NCBI GenBank assembly: GCA_018648805.1
Contig: JABGQM010000038.1
Coordinates: 1-42,849, forward strand
Source: Verrucomicrobiota bacterium
GTDB taxonomy: Bacteria; Verrucomicrobiota; Kiritimatiellia; UBA8416; JABMPJ01
Direction of reading: 5' to 3'
Length of the DNA: 42,849 nt
The notes under the pieces were generated by a model. The model saw only the letters and a program-made list of their open reading frames with translations. It was not told the origin of the DNA and ran no database searches. This document shows, in pieces, positions 8,187-17,382 of the stretch. The translations under genes and the position numbers were made by a program. The number at the start of each line of letters is the position of its first letter. Position 1 is the stretch's first letter.

Positions 8187-8834
8187 ATGATGCGATATAG
8201 TACACTTCTTCTTCTCATGCTGGCGTCTGTCGGATGCAATAGGTTCGAGCCAGACAAAGCCGCTGGCACGCCAGCGGCAAAACCTGTGACTCAACCTCGA
8301 GCAAAGCAACCGGTTGTCTCTCCGCCAGTTGTTGCCGCCGCACGCAACCAAGTCGGCAAGACCGTACTATATGATCCCGCGTACGTTGGCCTGAAGTACC
8401 CTGGCGGTGATGTGCCCATCGAACGAGGTGTATGCACCGACGTGGTGATACGTTCGCTTCGTGGCGCCTTCAGGATGGACTTGCAGAAACTTCTCCATGA
8501 GGACATGCAGAAAGCGTTCTCCCAGTACCCCACGATATGGGGACTGAAGAGGCCAGACAAGAATATCGACCACCGTCGTGTGCCCAATCTGAGAACCTAC
8601 TTCAAACGCAGAGGCTACTCTGTGGGCGTGAGTCAGAATCCCGAAGACTACCTTCCTGGAGATATCGTCACATGCAAGGTTGGCGGCAACCGTCCTCACA
8701 TCATGATCGTGAGCGACAAGAAAACAGCCGCAGGTGTCCCCCTTGTGATTCACAATATCGGCAGGGGCGCCAAGGAGGAGAGTCGACTCTTCAGTTTCCC
8801 CATCACGGGACACTATCAGATCAAAGCCGAATAA
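8187..8834 (+). CDS. DUF1287-family lipoprotein (predicted NlpC/P60-like fold)
   Basis: This 215-residue protein has a lipoprotein signal (LMLASVGC, Cys at residue 17), a Pro/Ala-rich linker of about 35 residues, then a DUF1287 domain: AARNQVGKTVLYDPAYVGL.YPGGDVP..RGVCTDVVIR, the NIDHRRVPNL block and a PGDIVTCKV..N.PHIMIVSD block. The GVCTDV cysteine and the PHI histidine are the expected catalytic pair of an NlpC/P60-like papain fold. I infer a cell-wall or envelope peptidase/amidase anchored to a membrane; substrate unknown. The start is at the first of two adjacent ATGs, with GAAGAGA just upstream. It is divergent from mlaA and convergent with the esterase gene. Confidence 0.82.
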   Translation: MMRYSTLLLLMLASVGCNRFEPDKAAGTPAAKPVTQPRAKQPVVSPPVVAAARNQVGKTVLYDPAYVGLKYPGGDVPIERGVCTDVVIRSLRGAFRMDLQKLLHEDMQKAFSQYPTIWGLKRPDKNIDHRRVPNLRTYFKRRGYSVGVSQNPEDYLPGDIVTCKVGGNRPHIMIVSDKKTAAGVPLVIHNIGRGAKEESRLFSFPITGHYQIKAE

Positions 8835-8899
8835 CGCGCGGACCAAGCCCAGGGACGTACGTCGCCATAGCACCACATGCGATCAGTCAACCCACCGCT

Positions 8900-8951
8900 G
8901 TGGGTGTACACTACCCACGTGAGGTCAGCGGGTCCAGATATTTGGATCTGG
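8900..8951. terminator. pair of hairpins between convergent genes
   Basis: GTGGGT/ACCCAC (8900-8905 and 8913-8918) and CCAGAT/ATCTGG (8934-8939 and 8946-8951) form two short perfect stems in the 200-bp gap between the convergent DUF1287 and esterase genes. Neither has a T-run. They may act as bidirectional terminators, but this is weak evidence. Confidence 0.3.
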
Positions 8952-9035
8952 AGATGACTCGCCGAGAAGTGAAATTCCAGTCTCCGCACCAGGAGGAATA
9001 GAGAGCCAATCAGAATACGCATGGACGGTGCGCGT

Positions 9036-11072
9036 CTACTGCCCCCTTGCGGGAAGGCGGTGCTTGAGAAACCACTCATAGAGCTTCGGGTTGTTGTAGG
9101 TTTCGGTCCAGCTGTTGTGGTAGGCGTCGGGGTATACGGTGAACGTTGGTGTCGCTCCCAACTCCTTCAGTGCGTCGATGAGCTTCTGGGTCCGTTCAAC
9201 GGGAACGACACTGTCCTTGGCGCCATGAAAGGCCCAAATGGGGACCTCCTTTAGTCGTGCCACATCGTGCACATCACCGCCGCCGCAGATCGGCGAGATG
9301 GCCGCGAAACGAGTGGGATACTCCATGGCCAGTCCCCATGTGCCGAATCCGCCCATGCTCAACCCGGTGCAATAGACACGATCCGCGTCCACGCGATAGT
9401 CGTCCGCGATCTTGTCCAGCAACGCCCCCAGTTCGGACGGTTGCCACCACGTGCCCAACGGGCACTGTGGGCTCACCACGATGAACGGTAGCTTCTCGCC
9501 CGCATCGGTCAATTTGGGCGGCCCGTGCCGTCTGAGCATACCCAGGTCATCGCCTCGCTCCCCAGCCCCGTGCAGGAACAGCAGCAGGGGCCAGCGCTTG
9601 GTATTATCGGCATCATATCCATCGGGAAGATCCACGAGATAACGGGTATCCATGACGCCAAGGGTCTTGCGTAGACCGGCCCACCACCGCTGATTGCGCG
9701 AGTCAACACCCGTACGGTGCACCACCGGCGGATCGTCGGGAGACATCTCGTGCAGGCCCGCCAGCAGGACGGCACTCCCCGGCTCGTCCAGGAAGCCGGA
9801 CACCATACTCCACTTGAGATGGTCGACAACTATGGACTCCTGCTTCTCAGCAACACCGGAATGGATGCCCAGTCCCGCAGGCAACGGAATGGGGAGCGGT
9901 GTCCACGGCTCCTTGTGCCACGCCACATTCTGGGCTTGGCGAAAGAGCGTCACGTATCGCCTGTGGACATCCCCCCCGCGCGGCGTGATCTCGACAAGCG
10001 CCCCATACCTCCCCGGTTTGTCAGCTCTCTCCACCTGATTGTACGCGGCATCAAAGTAGGTTACCGACGTCGTATAGGGGCCGATGAGATGTTCAATCCA
10101 TAGCGGACGCTCGAAATCCATGCGGGGAAACTCCGTTCCCACAAAGATGCAGTGCGCGTAACCGCGCATCCCCTGCCACTGGAATGTGCGATGGCGCAGG
10201 GCCTCCAACGACGGGACCTCGACCTCGCCACAGTTTTCACCATCGACCATGATCGCCAGAGTTCCCAGCTCCGTACCCGGCGGTGAGAAGGAGACCTCTA
10301 TCGAACCGCTCGCGATGCCACTGCCTGTTGCGTCCTCAAGAACGCCGCTGCCGACCACCTTGCCCCCGGAAGAGAGAGCGACGCCCTGCCGCCTATCCAA
10401 GACCCGCCGTCGCAGCGACACCGTCACCTTAAGTCGCTGGACGTCGGTCGCGACAGTGGTGAAGACCTCATGCTTCGGCACCACCCGCAGCACAAACCCC
10501 CAGCCGCCCTGGCCTTGCTCCACTTTCACGAGGATCGAGTTCTCGCCCTTCCTCAGGATCACAGGCACGAGGTCGTCATCCTCACGGATGGGGCGCTTCA
10601 ACAGCTTGTCATGGATCTGCTCACCGTTGACCCAGACGCGCACGCCTTCATCACTACCCAGTCCCAGCAAGTAGGGTCCCGCCTCTTCCATCTCAACAGT
10701 GGCATAGGCATACGCCACAACGTTGGGTGTCTTCGTGATCGCCTTGCGAAAGATGATCTTGTTTTCGGGTGAGACGTGCTCGAACCACTCCACCTTGCTG
10801 CCGTCCGTTTTCGTGTGCGCCATGCCGGGCACCGGCACGATCTTCGTCTCACCGCCGTGTGCCACCAGGTAGTCGCTGTCCAGCCCAACGCACGGCGGCG
10901 TGTGATCGTAGATATGCGGCTCATCGTCCACCGCCTCCTTGTTCGGCGGATTTGGAAACGGGCCGCACAGTAGCCATTTCCGCATAAACGCCTTCTCAGC
11001 CCCTGCATGACATACAGAAGCACACAGCAACACACCCACCATGGTCATATAAATCACTCGTCGCATTTTCAT
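9036..11072 (-). CDS. secreted esterase/peptidase-like alpha/beta hydrolase with N-terminal beta-domains
   Basis: Counting from the ATG at 11072 (GGAGAG just upstream) the protein has 678 residues and begins with a signal peptide. An open frame extends upstream to 11267 but overlaps the next gene and lacks a signal. Residues about 25-200 form a beta-rich module with a VRVWVNGEQIHD segment typical of carbohydrate-binding or PA14-like sandwiches. The C-terminal third is an alpha/beta hydrolase of the predicted peptidase/feruloyl-esterase type: a PLLLFLHGAGERG oxyanion motif, nucleophile GLSMGGFG (Ser574), a GAKDSVVP acid (Asp620) and a DAYHNSW histidine (His652). It is probably exported and cleaves esters of plant or extracellular polysaccharides. 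Substrate unproven. Confidence 0.82.
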   Translation of the reverse strand: MKMRRVIYMTMVGVLLCASVCHAGAEKAFMRKWLLCGPFPNPPNKEAVDDEPHIYDHTPPCVGLDSDYLVAHGGETKIVPVPGMAHTKTDGSKVEWFEHVSPENKIIFRKAITKTPNVVAYAYATVEMEEAGPYLLGLGSDEGVRVWVNGEQIHDKLLKRPIREDDDLVPVILRKGENSILVKVEQGQGGWGFVLRVVPKHEVFTTVATDVQRLKVTVSLRRRVLDRRQGVALSSGGKVVGSGVLEDATGSGIASGSIEVSFSPPGTELGTLAIMVDGENCGEVEVPSLEALRHRTFQWQGMRGYAHCIFVGTEFPRMDFERPLWIEHLIGPYTTSVTYFDAAYNQVERADKPGRYGALVEITPRGGDVHRRYVTLFRQAQNVAWHKEPWTPLPIPLPAGLGIHSGVAEKQESIVVDHLKWSMVSGFLDEPGSAVLLAGLHEMSPDDPPVVHRTGVDSRNQRWWAGLRKTLGVMDTRYLVDLPDGYDADNTKRWPLLLFLHGAGERGDDLGMLRRHGPPKLTDAGEKLPFIVVSPQCPLGTWWQPSELGALLDKIADDYRVDADRVYCTGLSMGGFGTWGLAMEYPTRFAAISPICGGGDVHDVARLKEVPIWAFHGAKDSVVPVERTQKLIDALKELGATPTFTVYPDAYHNSWTETYNNPKLYEWFLKHRLPARGQ

Positions 11073-11185
11073 CACTCTCTCCATTCTGTCTATCCCGTAC
11101 GTGCGACAGGAAGATGCTGTGTGCAGTCCCATGTGGCCCACCCGAAGCAGGTGCGGGGCGAATGGGCCGACACCACCATTCAAGA

Positions 11186-12613
11186 TTACGTGAACTTGAT
11201 GACCTCTTCCACCGTCGTTTCTCCGTGCAGCAGTTTTCGGATGGCAGCGTCGCGTAGAGACAACCACCCGGTCGATTTGGCCGCCTCCTCAATCGCCTCC
11301 TCAACCGCCGCCGCGCTCTCTGTCATGATCGCTTCCTTGACCCTCTTGTTGGTCTCCAGGAGCGAGAAGACGCCGACACGTCCTCTGTAACCTCTGTGCT
11401 GGCAGGCCTCACACCCGGTCGCCCGCCAGAGTGTGCCAGCGTCGGCCTTGTCGATACCGAGGAACGCAACCTGTTCAGCATCCGGTTCATACGCCTCCTT
11501 GCACTCCGGGCAAAGCCGCCTGAGCAAGCGTTGGGCCAGGACCCCCCGCACCGTATCCCGAACCAGGAAGGGCTCAAGGCCCATATTGGTCATTCGGGAG
11601 TAGGCCCCAGGCGCCGTGTCGGCGTGGAGTGTCGTGAGAACCAGATGCCCGGTCATCGCCGCCTGAACGATGATATTGACTGTTGGCAGATCTCGTATCT
11701 CGCCCACCATGATCACATTGGGAGCTTGGCGCAACACGCTACGCAGTGCCGTGTCGAACCCAAAATCACTGCTCACAGGGAGTTGGTCAATCCCCTCCAG
11801 TAGGAACTCGACGGGGTCCTCAACCGTGATGATCTTACGCGACGGGTCATTGAGTTCGCTCAGTGTGGCGTAGAGCGTTGTTGTCTTGCCGGCCCCTGTG
11901 GGCCCTGTGACAACGATCACGCCGCTCGCGCTCCCAATCAGCGCCCGGTAGCGCTCCTCCTGGTCATCTTCGAAGTCGAAGCGATCGAGCGCAAAGATTG
12001 GCGTTCTCGTATCGATCGGACGAACGGCAAGTACCGTCCCCCTACTGCTGGGCACGCTGCTCATCCGGCAATCAATGCGGCCATCGTCAAGCTCGATGAC
12101 CACACGGCCATCTTGTGACTTGCTGCGCTGATTCGGATCCATATATGCAGAGCGCATTCCCTCCGCAATCACGGCCTGCCCCAACGCTTCAGCGAGGATG
12201 TCGGCTTCGTGCAGCATCCCATCGACACGCCGCCTGACACGGACACCATGGTCCATAGGCTCAAAATGCAGGTCGGTCGCCCCTTCGGCTACCGCATCCA
12301 GGATGATCGACCTGAACACCTCACTTGCATCGGGATCGCCCTTGTCGACCATCTCCACAGTGGGCGTTGCTTCGACGTCTTCCTTCAGATCTTTCCAGTC
12401 CTTGAAGCCATAATCGAGAGCCAGCGCATGCTGGACCTCCTGAAGCGAAACTTCAGCTTTGAGGATGTCCTCATCGCTGGCACGCGAGAACCGAAAATGG
12501 TACCGCAGCGTGGCGCAGCACGACGGATCGCCGCTCTTGTGGGCCTTGAGGAGGTCTTTCGCTTCCTTCTGCAGAAAACGAACCGACGGGTGTGAGGGGA
12601 TACTACGAGGCAT
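11186..12613 (-). CDS. PilB/GspE-type secretion ATPase with ankyrin-associated N-terminal module
   Basis: From the ATG at 12613 (GGAAGG upstream) this is a 475-residue cytoplasmic ATPase. Residues about 6-80 are not the usual GspE N-terminal domain. They match the LQKEAKDLLKAHKSGD....YGFKDWKDLK pattern found at the N-terminus of ankyrin-repeat and other proteins. Then come the GspE N2-like region, Walker A GPTGAGKTT (about 237-245), the TVEDPVE Asp box, Walker B VIMVGEIRD (about 300-308), the TGHLVLTTLHAD His box and the zinc-binding tetracysteine C368/C371/C401/C404. It would power assembly of type IV pili or a type II-like system. No pilin, secretin or membrane platform gene is nearby, so it is an orphan here. 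An upstream ATG at 12646 is less likely. Confidence 0.85.
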   Translation of the reverse strand: MPRSIPSHPSVRFLQKEAKDLLKAHKSGDPSCCATLRYHFRFSRASDEDILKAEVSLQEVQHALALDYGFKDWKDLKEDVEATPTVEMVDKGDPDASEVFRSIILDAVAEGATDLHFEPMDHGVRVRRRVDGMLHEADILAEALGQAVIAEGMRSAYMDPNQRSKSQDGRVVIELDDGRIDCRMSSVPSSRGTVLAVRPIDTRTPIFALDRFDFEDDQEERYRALIGSASGVIVVTGPTGAGKTTTLYATLSELNDPSRKIITVEDPVEFLLEGIDQLPVSSDFGFDTALRSVLRQAPNVIMVGEIRDLPTVNIIVQAAMTGHLVLTTLHADTAPGAYSRMTNMGLEPFLVRDTVRGVLAQRLLRRLCPECKEAYEPDAEQVAFLGIDKADAGTLWRATGCEACQHRGYRGRVGVFSLLETNKRVKEAIMTESAAAVEEAIEEAAKSTGWLSLRDAAIRKLLHGETTVEEVIKFT

Positions 12614-12902
12614 GATGCCTTCCTTTCTTCGCCAATGGCGAAACATCCGGGGCCTGCAAGCGCGGACAGAAAAGAAGGTTAGTACCTATCTTATTCATGA
12701 AGGTGGATTCAACCCTTCCCGCAGACCAGGAGGCATCCTTCGAACACCACTGTGAGCGTAGTGAATCGATTGCCCATGGTCAAAGGAAAAGGAGGCACCT
12801 GGCACGCGGGCCATGTCCCCGATGACACGGACGCATCAGGAACCACTCGTCGTCGGTGGGACACTCCGGCGGCTGTTTCCGGGCATAGTGAGTCGCCACG
12901 TG

Positions 12903-15167
12903 CTACAGAGTGTCGAAGGGGTTGGCGAATGGGCTGTTGCCGCCACGGCGTTGGGGCTGTGCTGGCCGTGCTGGCCGAGCGGCGGGACGTTCGGGACGAC
13001 TGCGGCGTTGACGATCGGATGGCGCGTCGTCGCCTGTCTTCTTCATGGAGAGTGCAATCCGTTTTCGTTCAAGGTCCACCTCGACGACTGTGACCTCTAC
13101 TTTTTGCTGCACTTTGACGATATCCGCTGGATTGGCGACGAACTGGTCCGACAGCTGGCTGATGTGCACCAGCCCGTCCTGGTGGACGCCCACGTCCACG
13201 AAGGCACCGAAGTTCGTTACATTGGTCACGATGCCGGGCAGTGTCATGCCGGGCGTCAGGTCGCCGATCTTGTTGACGCCTTCGTCGAAGGAGAATGCCT
13301 CAAAGCGCTCGCGCGGGTCACGGCCCGGCTTGGCCAGCTCGTGCAAGATGTCCTTCAAGGTCGGCAGTCCCACCTCATCGGTCACATATTTCTGTAGGTC
13401 CACGTGCGCCTGCAGGTCGTCTTGGTCCATGAGATCCCGGACCGTACAGCCCCGGTCTTTGGCCATGGTGTCGACAATTCCGTAACGCTCCGGATGGACT
13501 GCGCTTCCATCCAGAGGGTTCCTGGCGCCACGAATCCGCAGGAAGCCCGCCGCCTGCTCAAAGGCTTTGGGGCCCAGGCGTGGGACCTTCTTGACCGCCG
13601 CGCGGCTCTTGAAGGGACCATGCTCATCGCGGTATTGCACGATGGAGGTGGCCAGGGCCGGCCCCAGGCCGGAGACGTAGGAAAGCAGCTGACGGCTGGC
13701 GGTATTGAGTTCCACGCCCACATGGTTGACACAGCTCATCGCGACATCGTCGAGGGCCGACTGCAGTTTGCCCTGGTCCACATCGTGCTGATATTGCCCG
13801 ACGCCAATGGCCTTGGGGTCAATCTTGACCAATTCGGCCAGTGGGTCCATGAGGCGGCGTCCGATCGATACAGCGCCGCGCACGGTGAGGTCATGATCAG
13901 GGAACTCCTCGCGTGCAGCTTCGGAGGCGGAGTACACAGAGGCGCCGCTTTCGTTGACCATGATCACCGGAATATGGCCGGGCAAGTTGAGTCCGCGCAC
14001 GAAGGCTTCGGTTTCACGACTGGCCGTGCCGTTGCCGATGGCGACGGCCTCAATATTGAATGTTTCGCACAGCTTGACAATCGTCCGGCCGGCTTCCTCG
14101 GCGGCGCGCGCGGAGGACGTGAGGTGCAGGGCGATGTTGAAGAGCAGTTTGCCCTGCTTGTCGAGACACACCGTCTTACAGCCGGTGCGGAAAGCGGGGT
14201 CCATCCCGAGCACGGCTTTCTGCCCCAGGGCGGGTGCCATGAGCAACTCGCGCATGTTGCCGGCAAATACCCGGATGGCCTCCGTGCCTGCGCGGTCGCG
14301 CAACATGGCGCGCATCTCAACCTCCATCGAGACGGCCATCATGCGCCGGTAAGCGTCATGGGTGGCGAGAGCTACCTGCTGCGATGCCGCGCACCCGTTC
14401 TTGACAAAGCGCTGTTGCAGGAGCGCGACGGCGGCGTCCTCGGATGGGCGGGTTTTGAAGGAGAGCACGTCTTCCTTCTCACCGCGGAACATGGCCAGCA
14501 GGCGATGACTGGGGGCGGCCTTGGCTGGCTCATCCCACTCGAAGTAGTCGCGGAACTTGGCGCCCTTCTCCTCGGCGCCCTTACGCAGCCGGGCTTCGCA
14601 GGTGGCGTAGTTCTCAAAGAGTTGACGCATGGCCTGGCGGGACTCCGCGTCTTCATTGATCCATTCTGCGATGATGTCACGGGCCCCGGCTAGTGCCGCT
14701 TCCGTATCCGCCACGTCCTTATCCGCATCCACATACGCCGCCGCCATCTCGGTCGGGTCAGTCGTCGCGGTCTGCTTGAACAGCACCGTGGCCAGCGGTT
14801 CGAGGCCCTTCTCCCGCGCCATCGTGGCGCGCGTGCGGCGCTTGGGTCGATAAGGCAGGTAGATGTCTTCAAGTGATACGAGATTGTCGGCGTCCTCAAC
14901 CGCTGCCACCAGCTCCCCTGTGAGCAGATCCTGTTTGGCGAGCGACTTAAGAATCGCTTTGCGGCGCGTATCCAGTTCTGTGATGCGTGCAAGGGAGTCG
15001 CGGATATTCGTGATCTGTACCTCGTCAAGCTGGCCTGTAAGCTCCTTGCGGTAGCGGGCAATGAAGGGCACCGTGGCGCCTTCGGCAAGCAGGGCGGCGG
15101 TAGCCGCTACCTGGCGGGGGTTGATGCTCAATGCAGTTGCAGACTGCAGCACATGCTTTTCGTTCAT
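12903..15167 (-). CDS. tex: Tex-family RNA-binding transcription accessory protein
   Basis: This 754-residue protein has the full Tex architecture: a helical Tex N-domain with VPFIARYRKELTG.LDE near residue 35, a YqgF-like RNase H fold in the middle (LGMDPAFRTGCK and AIGNGTASRETE), tandem helix-hairpin-helix motifs (GLGP.LA..IV.YRDEHGPF.SRAAVKKVPRLGPKAFEQAAGFLRI), and a C-terminal S1 domain (G.VTNVTNFGAFVDVGVHQDGLVHISQLSD). The tail is Pro/Arg-rich. Tex binds nucleic acid and is implicated in transcription and RNA metabolism; it is typically about 750-780 residues, as here. It stands alone between the PilB-like and helicase genes with gaps of over 100 bases. Confidence 0.95.
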   Translation of the reverse strand: MNEKHVLQSATALSINPRQVAATAALLAEGATVPFIARYRKELTGQLDEVQITNIRDSLARITELDTRRKAILKSLAKQDLLTGELVAAVEDADNLVSLEDIYLPYRPKRRTRATMAREKGLEPLATVLFKQTATTDPTEMAAAYVDADKDVADTEAALAGARDIIAEWINEDAESRQAMRQLFENYATCEARLRKGAEEKGAKFRDYFEWDEPAKAAPSHRLLAMFRGEKEDVLSFKTRPSEDAAVALLQQRFVKNGCAASQQVALATHDAYRRMMAVSMEVEMRAMLRDRAGTEAIRVFAGNMRELLMAPALGQKAVLGMDPAFRTGCKTVCLDKQGKLLFNIALHLTSSARAAEEAGRTIVKLCETFNIEAVAIGNGTASRETEAFVRGLNLPGHIPVIMVNESGASVYSASEAAREEFPDHDLTVRGAVSIGRRLMDPLAELVKIDPKAIGVGQYQHDVDQGKLQSALDDVAMSCVNHVGVELNTASRQLLSYVSGLGPALATSIVQYRDEHGPFKSRAAVKKVPRLGPKAFEQAAGFLRIRGARNPLDGSAVHPERYGIVDTMAKDRGCTVRDLMDQDDLQAHVDLQKYVTDEVGLPTLKDILHELAKPGRDPRERFEAFSFDEGVNKIGDLTPGMTLPGIVTNVTNFGAFVDVGVHQDGLVHISQLSDQFVANPADIVKVQQKVEVTVVEVDLERKRIALSMKKTGDDAPSDRQRRSRPERPAARPARPAQPQRRGGNSPFANPFDTL

Positions 15168-15288
15168 GGATGTCCCTGAGATGGCTGATTATCGGTAAAA
15201 CAAATACGCGCCCACTGTAAGGAAAATGGGCTCTTCACGGAAGTGTGTACTTGGATGACTCACTTCTAAGATCGCCTTGCTCTCGAGT

Positions 15289-17319
15289 TCAGTGCCGGTC
15301 GCAACAGGCTGTCCCGGCCGCGGTGGCGGCGGTCAGCAACCTGTCTATGGCGGACCCTGGGGCGTTCAGATGAAAGTATGAGACGTCCGAGATGATGACC
15401 AGCTTGCCTTTGGCGCGGGAGATGCTGACATTTATCAGGTTTGGCGCTGATGTTCGGCCCTTTCTGCCTGCCAGCAGAACACCGGGCTTCATGGGATGCG
15501 TGTCCACTGTGTCGAAAATCACCATGTCACGTTCATTGCCCTGGAATCTGTGGACCGTGCGACACTCGACTCGGTCGCCGGAAATGTGAGCGGCCCTGAG
15601 TTGTTTCTGTATCAGCCGCGATTGCTGCACGTAGGGCGTTACGATGGCAATGGACTCCATACCATCATCGATCGCTTCGGCTGCGAGCGATACACAGATG
15701 GCGGCTGTCTGCTCATTCATGCGTGAATAGCTGCCCTCAGCGGTAGTGCACGTCGTGCTGCCCCCTGTGTCGATAACGGTGAGCGGCTGTCCGGGGTAGG
15801 GCGCCTTGCCCGCAATGCTGTTGCGCTCGAGGGTGCTGTCCGCGTTGAGCAGTCTGCCGTCATAAAACAGGTCGGCGACAAGGGACCCGATGATCGGGTG
15901 CATTCGGTACTGCGTATCGAGCATCACCACGACCTCGCTCGTGTGGGGTTCGGGCACCGTGACCTCAAAGATGTTTCGGCCCATGGCCTGATGCACATAG
16001 CTGTCTCTGGACCGAACAATGGGCGGAAGTTGGCGTGGATCGCCGATCGCGATGGCTTTCTTGCTCCCCAGCCCGGCGCAATAGAACAGTGTCGGTAAGA
16101 TCGCCATGCCGGCCTCTTCAATGATCACGACATCGAACCGCTCATTCAGAAGAATCTGGCTGATATACATCGTGGTCATAGTGGCCAGGATGACACGCGC
16201 GTCTTCTATGACCGTGGCCGCTCTGTCGTGAGAGCGTTGCACACTCTGTGCGACGCGCTCCTGGCAGAGGTCTTTGACCTTCTGCAGTCTGAGCTTGCGG
16301 GCCGCTATGCGTGCCTGTTGTGTCTCCGAGGGAAGCCTGAGGATAGTGACCGCGAGCACGGGAGCGAAGACGGTTTCAAGGTCAACCAGGGCAATGACCG
16401 GGCGGTCAGACTCTGCGAACATGTCGAGCTGATGCATTTGACCGGCCGTCTGCAACATCGTCAATAGGGCGTCGCAGTTCGAGATCCTGATTCGTGCCTT
16501 GTCTCGTCGCGCGGTCATAGCGGCGAGCGCGACTCTCACGTCTTTGTTCTGGCTCCTTACGATATCATTGAGACTTGCCCCGAAGGTGTCTGCGTCGGTC
16601 TGGCCGACACGAACGATCTGCCCGTTCGAGAGATAGTCATGCGCGGCAGGCAGGGCGACCAGCTTTGCCAGAGCCTGATCAACGGCGGCATTGGTTGTGG
16701 AGGTGACAAGCACTCTATGTCCCTGTTCGAGCAGACCCGTCACGATATGGCCGAGGGTGGTTGTCTTACCCGTTCCTGGTGGACCCCACACGAACGCAAC
16801 GCTGCTCTCTTTGCAGAGCTGTATGGCGTGCTGCTGACTCGCGTTGAGATCTGCTCCGTCACCCTCACTCAGGGTGCGTCGCCGTCGAGGCTTGAGTTTT
16901 CCAAACAGGGCGAGGGCGTTTGTGGCACAAAACGCTTCAGAGTCGGGGAGCGATTCCAGGACCAGTAGGAGGCGTTCGTAGAGGAACCATGGATAGATGA
17001 CCAGAACGTAGGCTGATGAGTCCATGCGGATCGTGTTGGCGCAGCGCAGCGTAATGGCATTGCCATCCAGTTCCACTATCGTGACGAGAGCCTCGCCACC
17101 ATCGTGAACAAGTGTGCATTCACCGTTTAGCACCAGCTTATCGTTCGGTGCCAGGCCAACAAAGGCATACTCCTCGTATGGGCTATCCTCTGGCGTCTCC
17201 AGCCTGCGGGCCTCGGCCACCTCCACCTCGAAGGGACCCAGCTGTTCCCGCATGGCGTCCATCTCAACGCGCACGGCTTTCTGAAAGGAGTTTACGAATC
17301 GCGTAACAAGCTCTTTCAT
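15289..17319 (-). CDS. superfamily 1 helicase (UPF1/IGHMBP2-like)
   Basis: This 676-residue protein has all SF1B helicase motifs in order: the Q-motif region LNASQQHAI (about 158), Walker A GPPGTGKTTT (179-188), VVIIEEAG for motif II, GDPRQLPPIV for motif III, TQYRMHP for motif IV, VHRFQGNERDMVIFD for motif V and NVSISRAKGKLVIISD for motif VI. The N-terminal 150 residues contain a small beta-rich domain like the one preceding the helicase core in IGHMBP2-type enzymes. It should unwind or translocate on DNA or RNA; the biological role of these bacterial homologues is poorly known. It lies 53 bases downstream of the aldo/keto reductase gene on the same strand. Confidence 0.9.
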   Translation of the reverse strand: MKELVTRFVNSFQKAVRVEMDAMREQLGPFEVEVAEARRLETPEDSPYEEYAFVGLAPNDKLVLNGECTLVHDGGEALVTIVELDGNAITLRCANTIRMDSSAYVLVIYPWFLYERLLLVLESLPDSEAFCATNALALFGKLKPRRRRTLSEGDGADLNASQQHAIQLCKESSVAFVWGPPGTGKTTTLGHIVTGLLEQGHRVLVTSTTNAAVDQALAKLVALPAAHDYLSNGQIVRVGQTDADTFGASLNDIVRSQNKDVRVALAAMTARRDKARIRISNCDALLTMLQTAGQMHQLDMFAESDRPVIALVDLETVFAPVLAVTILRLPSETQQARIAARKLRLQKVKDLCQERVAQSVQRSHDRAATVIEDARVILATMTTMYISQILLNERFDVVIIEEAGMAILPTLFYCAGLGSKKAIAIGDPRQLPPIVRSRDSYVHQAMGRNIFEVTVPEPHTSEVVVMLDTQYRMHPIIGSLVADLFYDGRLLNADSTLERNSIAGKAPYPGQPLTVIDTGGSTTCTTAEGSYSRMNEQTAAICVSLAAEAIDDGMESIAIVTPYVQQSRLIQKQLRAAHISGDRVECRTVHRFQGNERDMVIFDTVDTHPMKPGVLLAGRKGRTSAPNLINVSISRAKGKLVIISDVSYFHLNAPGSAIDRLLTAATAAGTACCDRH

Positions 17320-17382
17320 GGCCGGCAGTTTCCCAGGCTCAGGTAGCCGGACATGTGAATCTCCATAACGGCCGTCACTAGG

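Noticed and set aside
11073..11267. N-terminal extension of the esterase
   Set aside because: It overlaps the end of the ATPase gene, lacks a signal, and the ATG at 11072 has a ribosome-binding site followed by a proper signal peptide.
13404..14693. 429-residue plus-strand frame inside tex
   Set aside because: It is antisense to a complete Tex protein with all domains; long shadow frames are common in GC-rich DNA.
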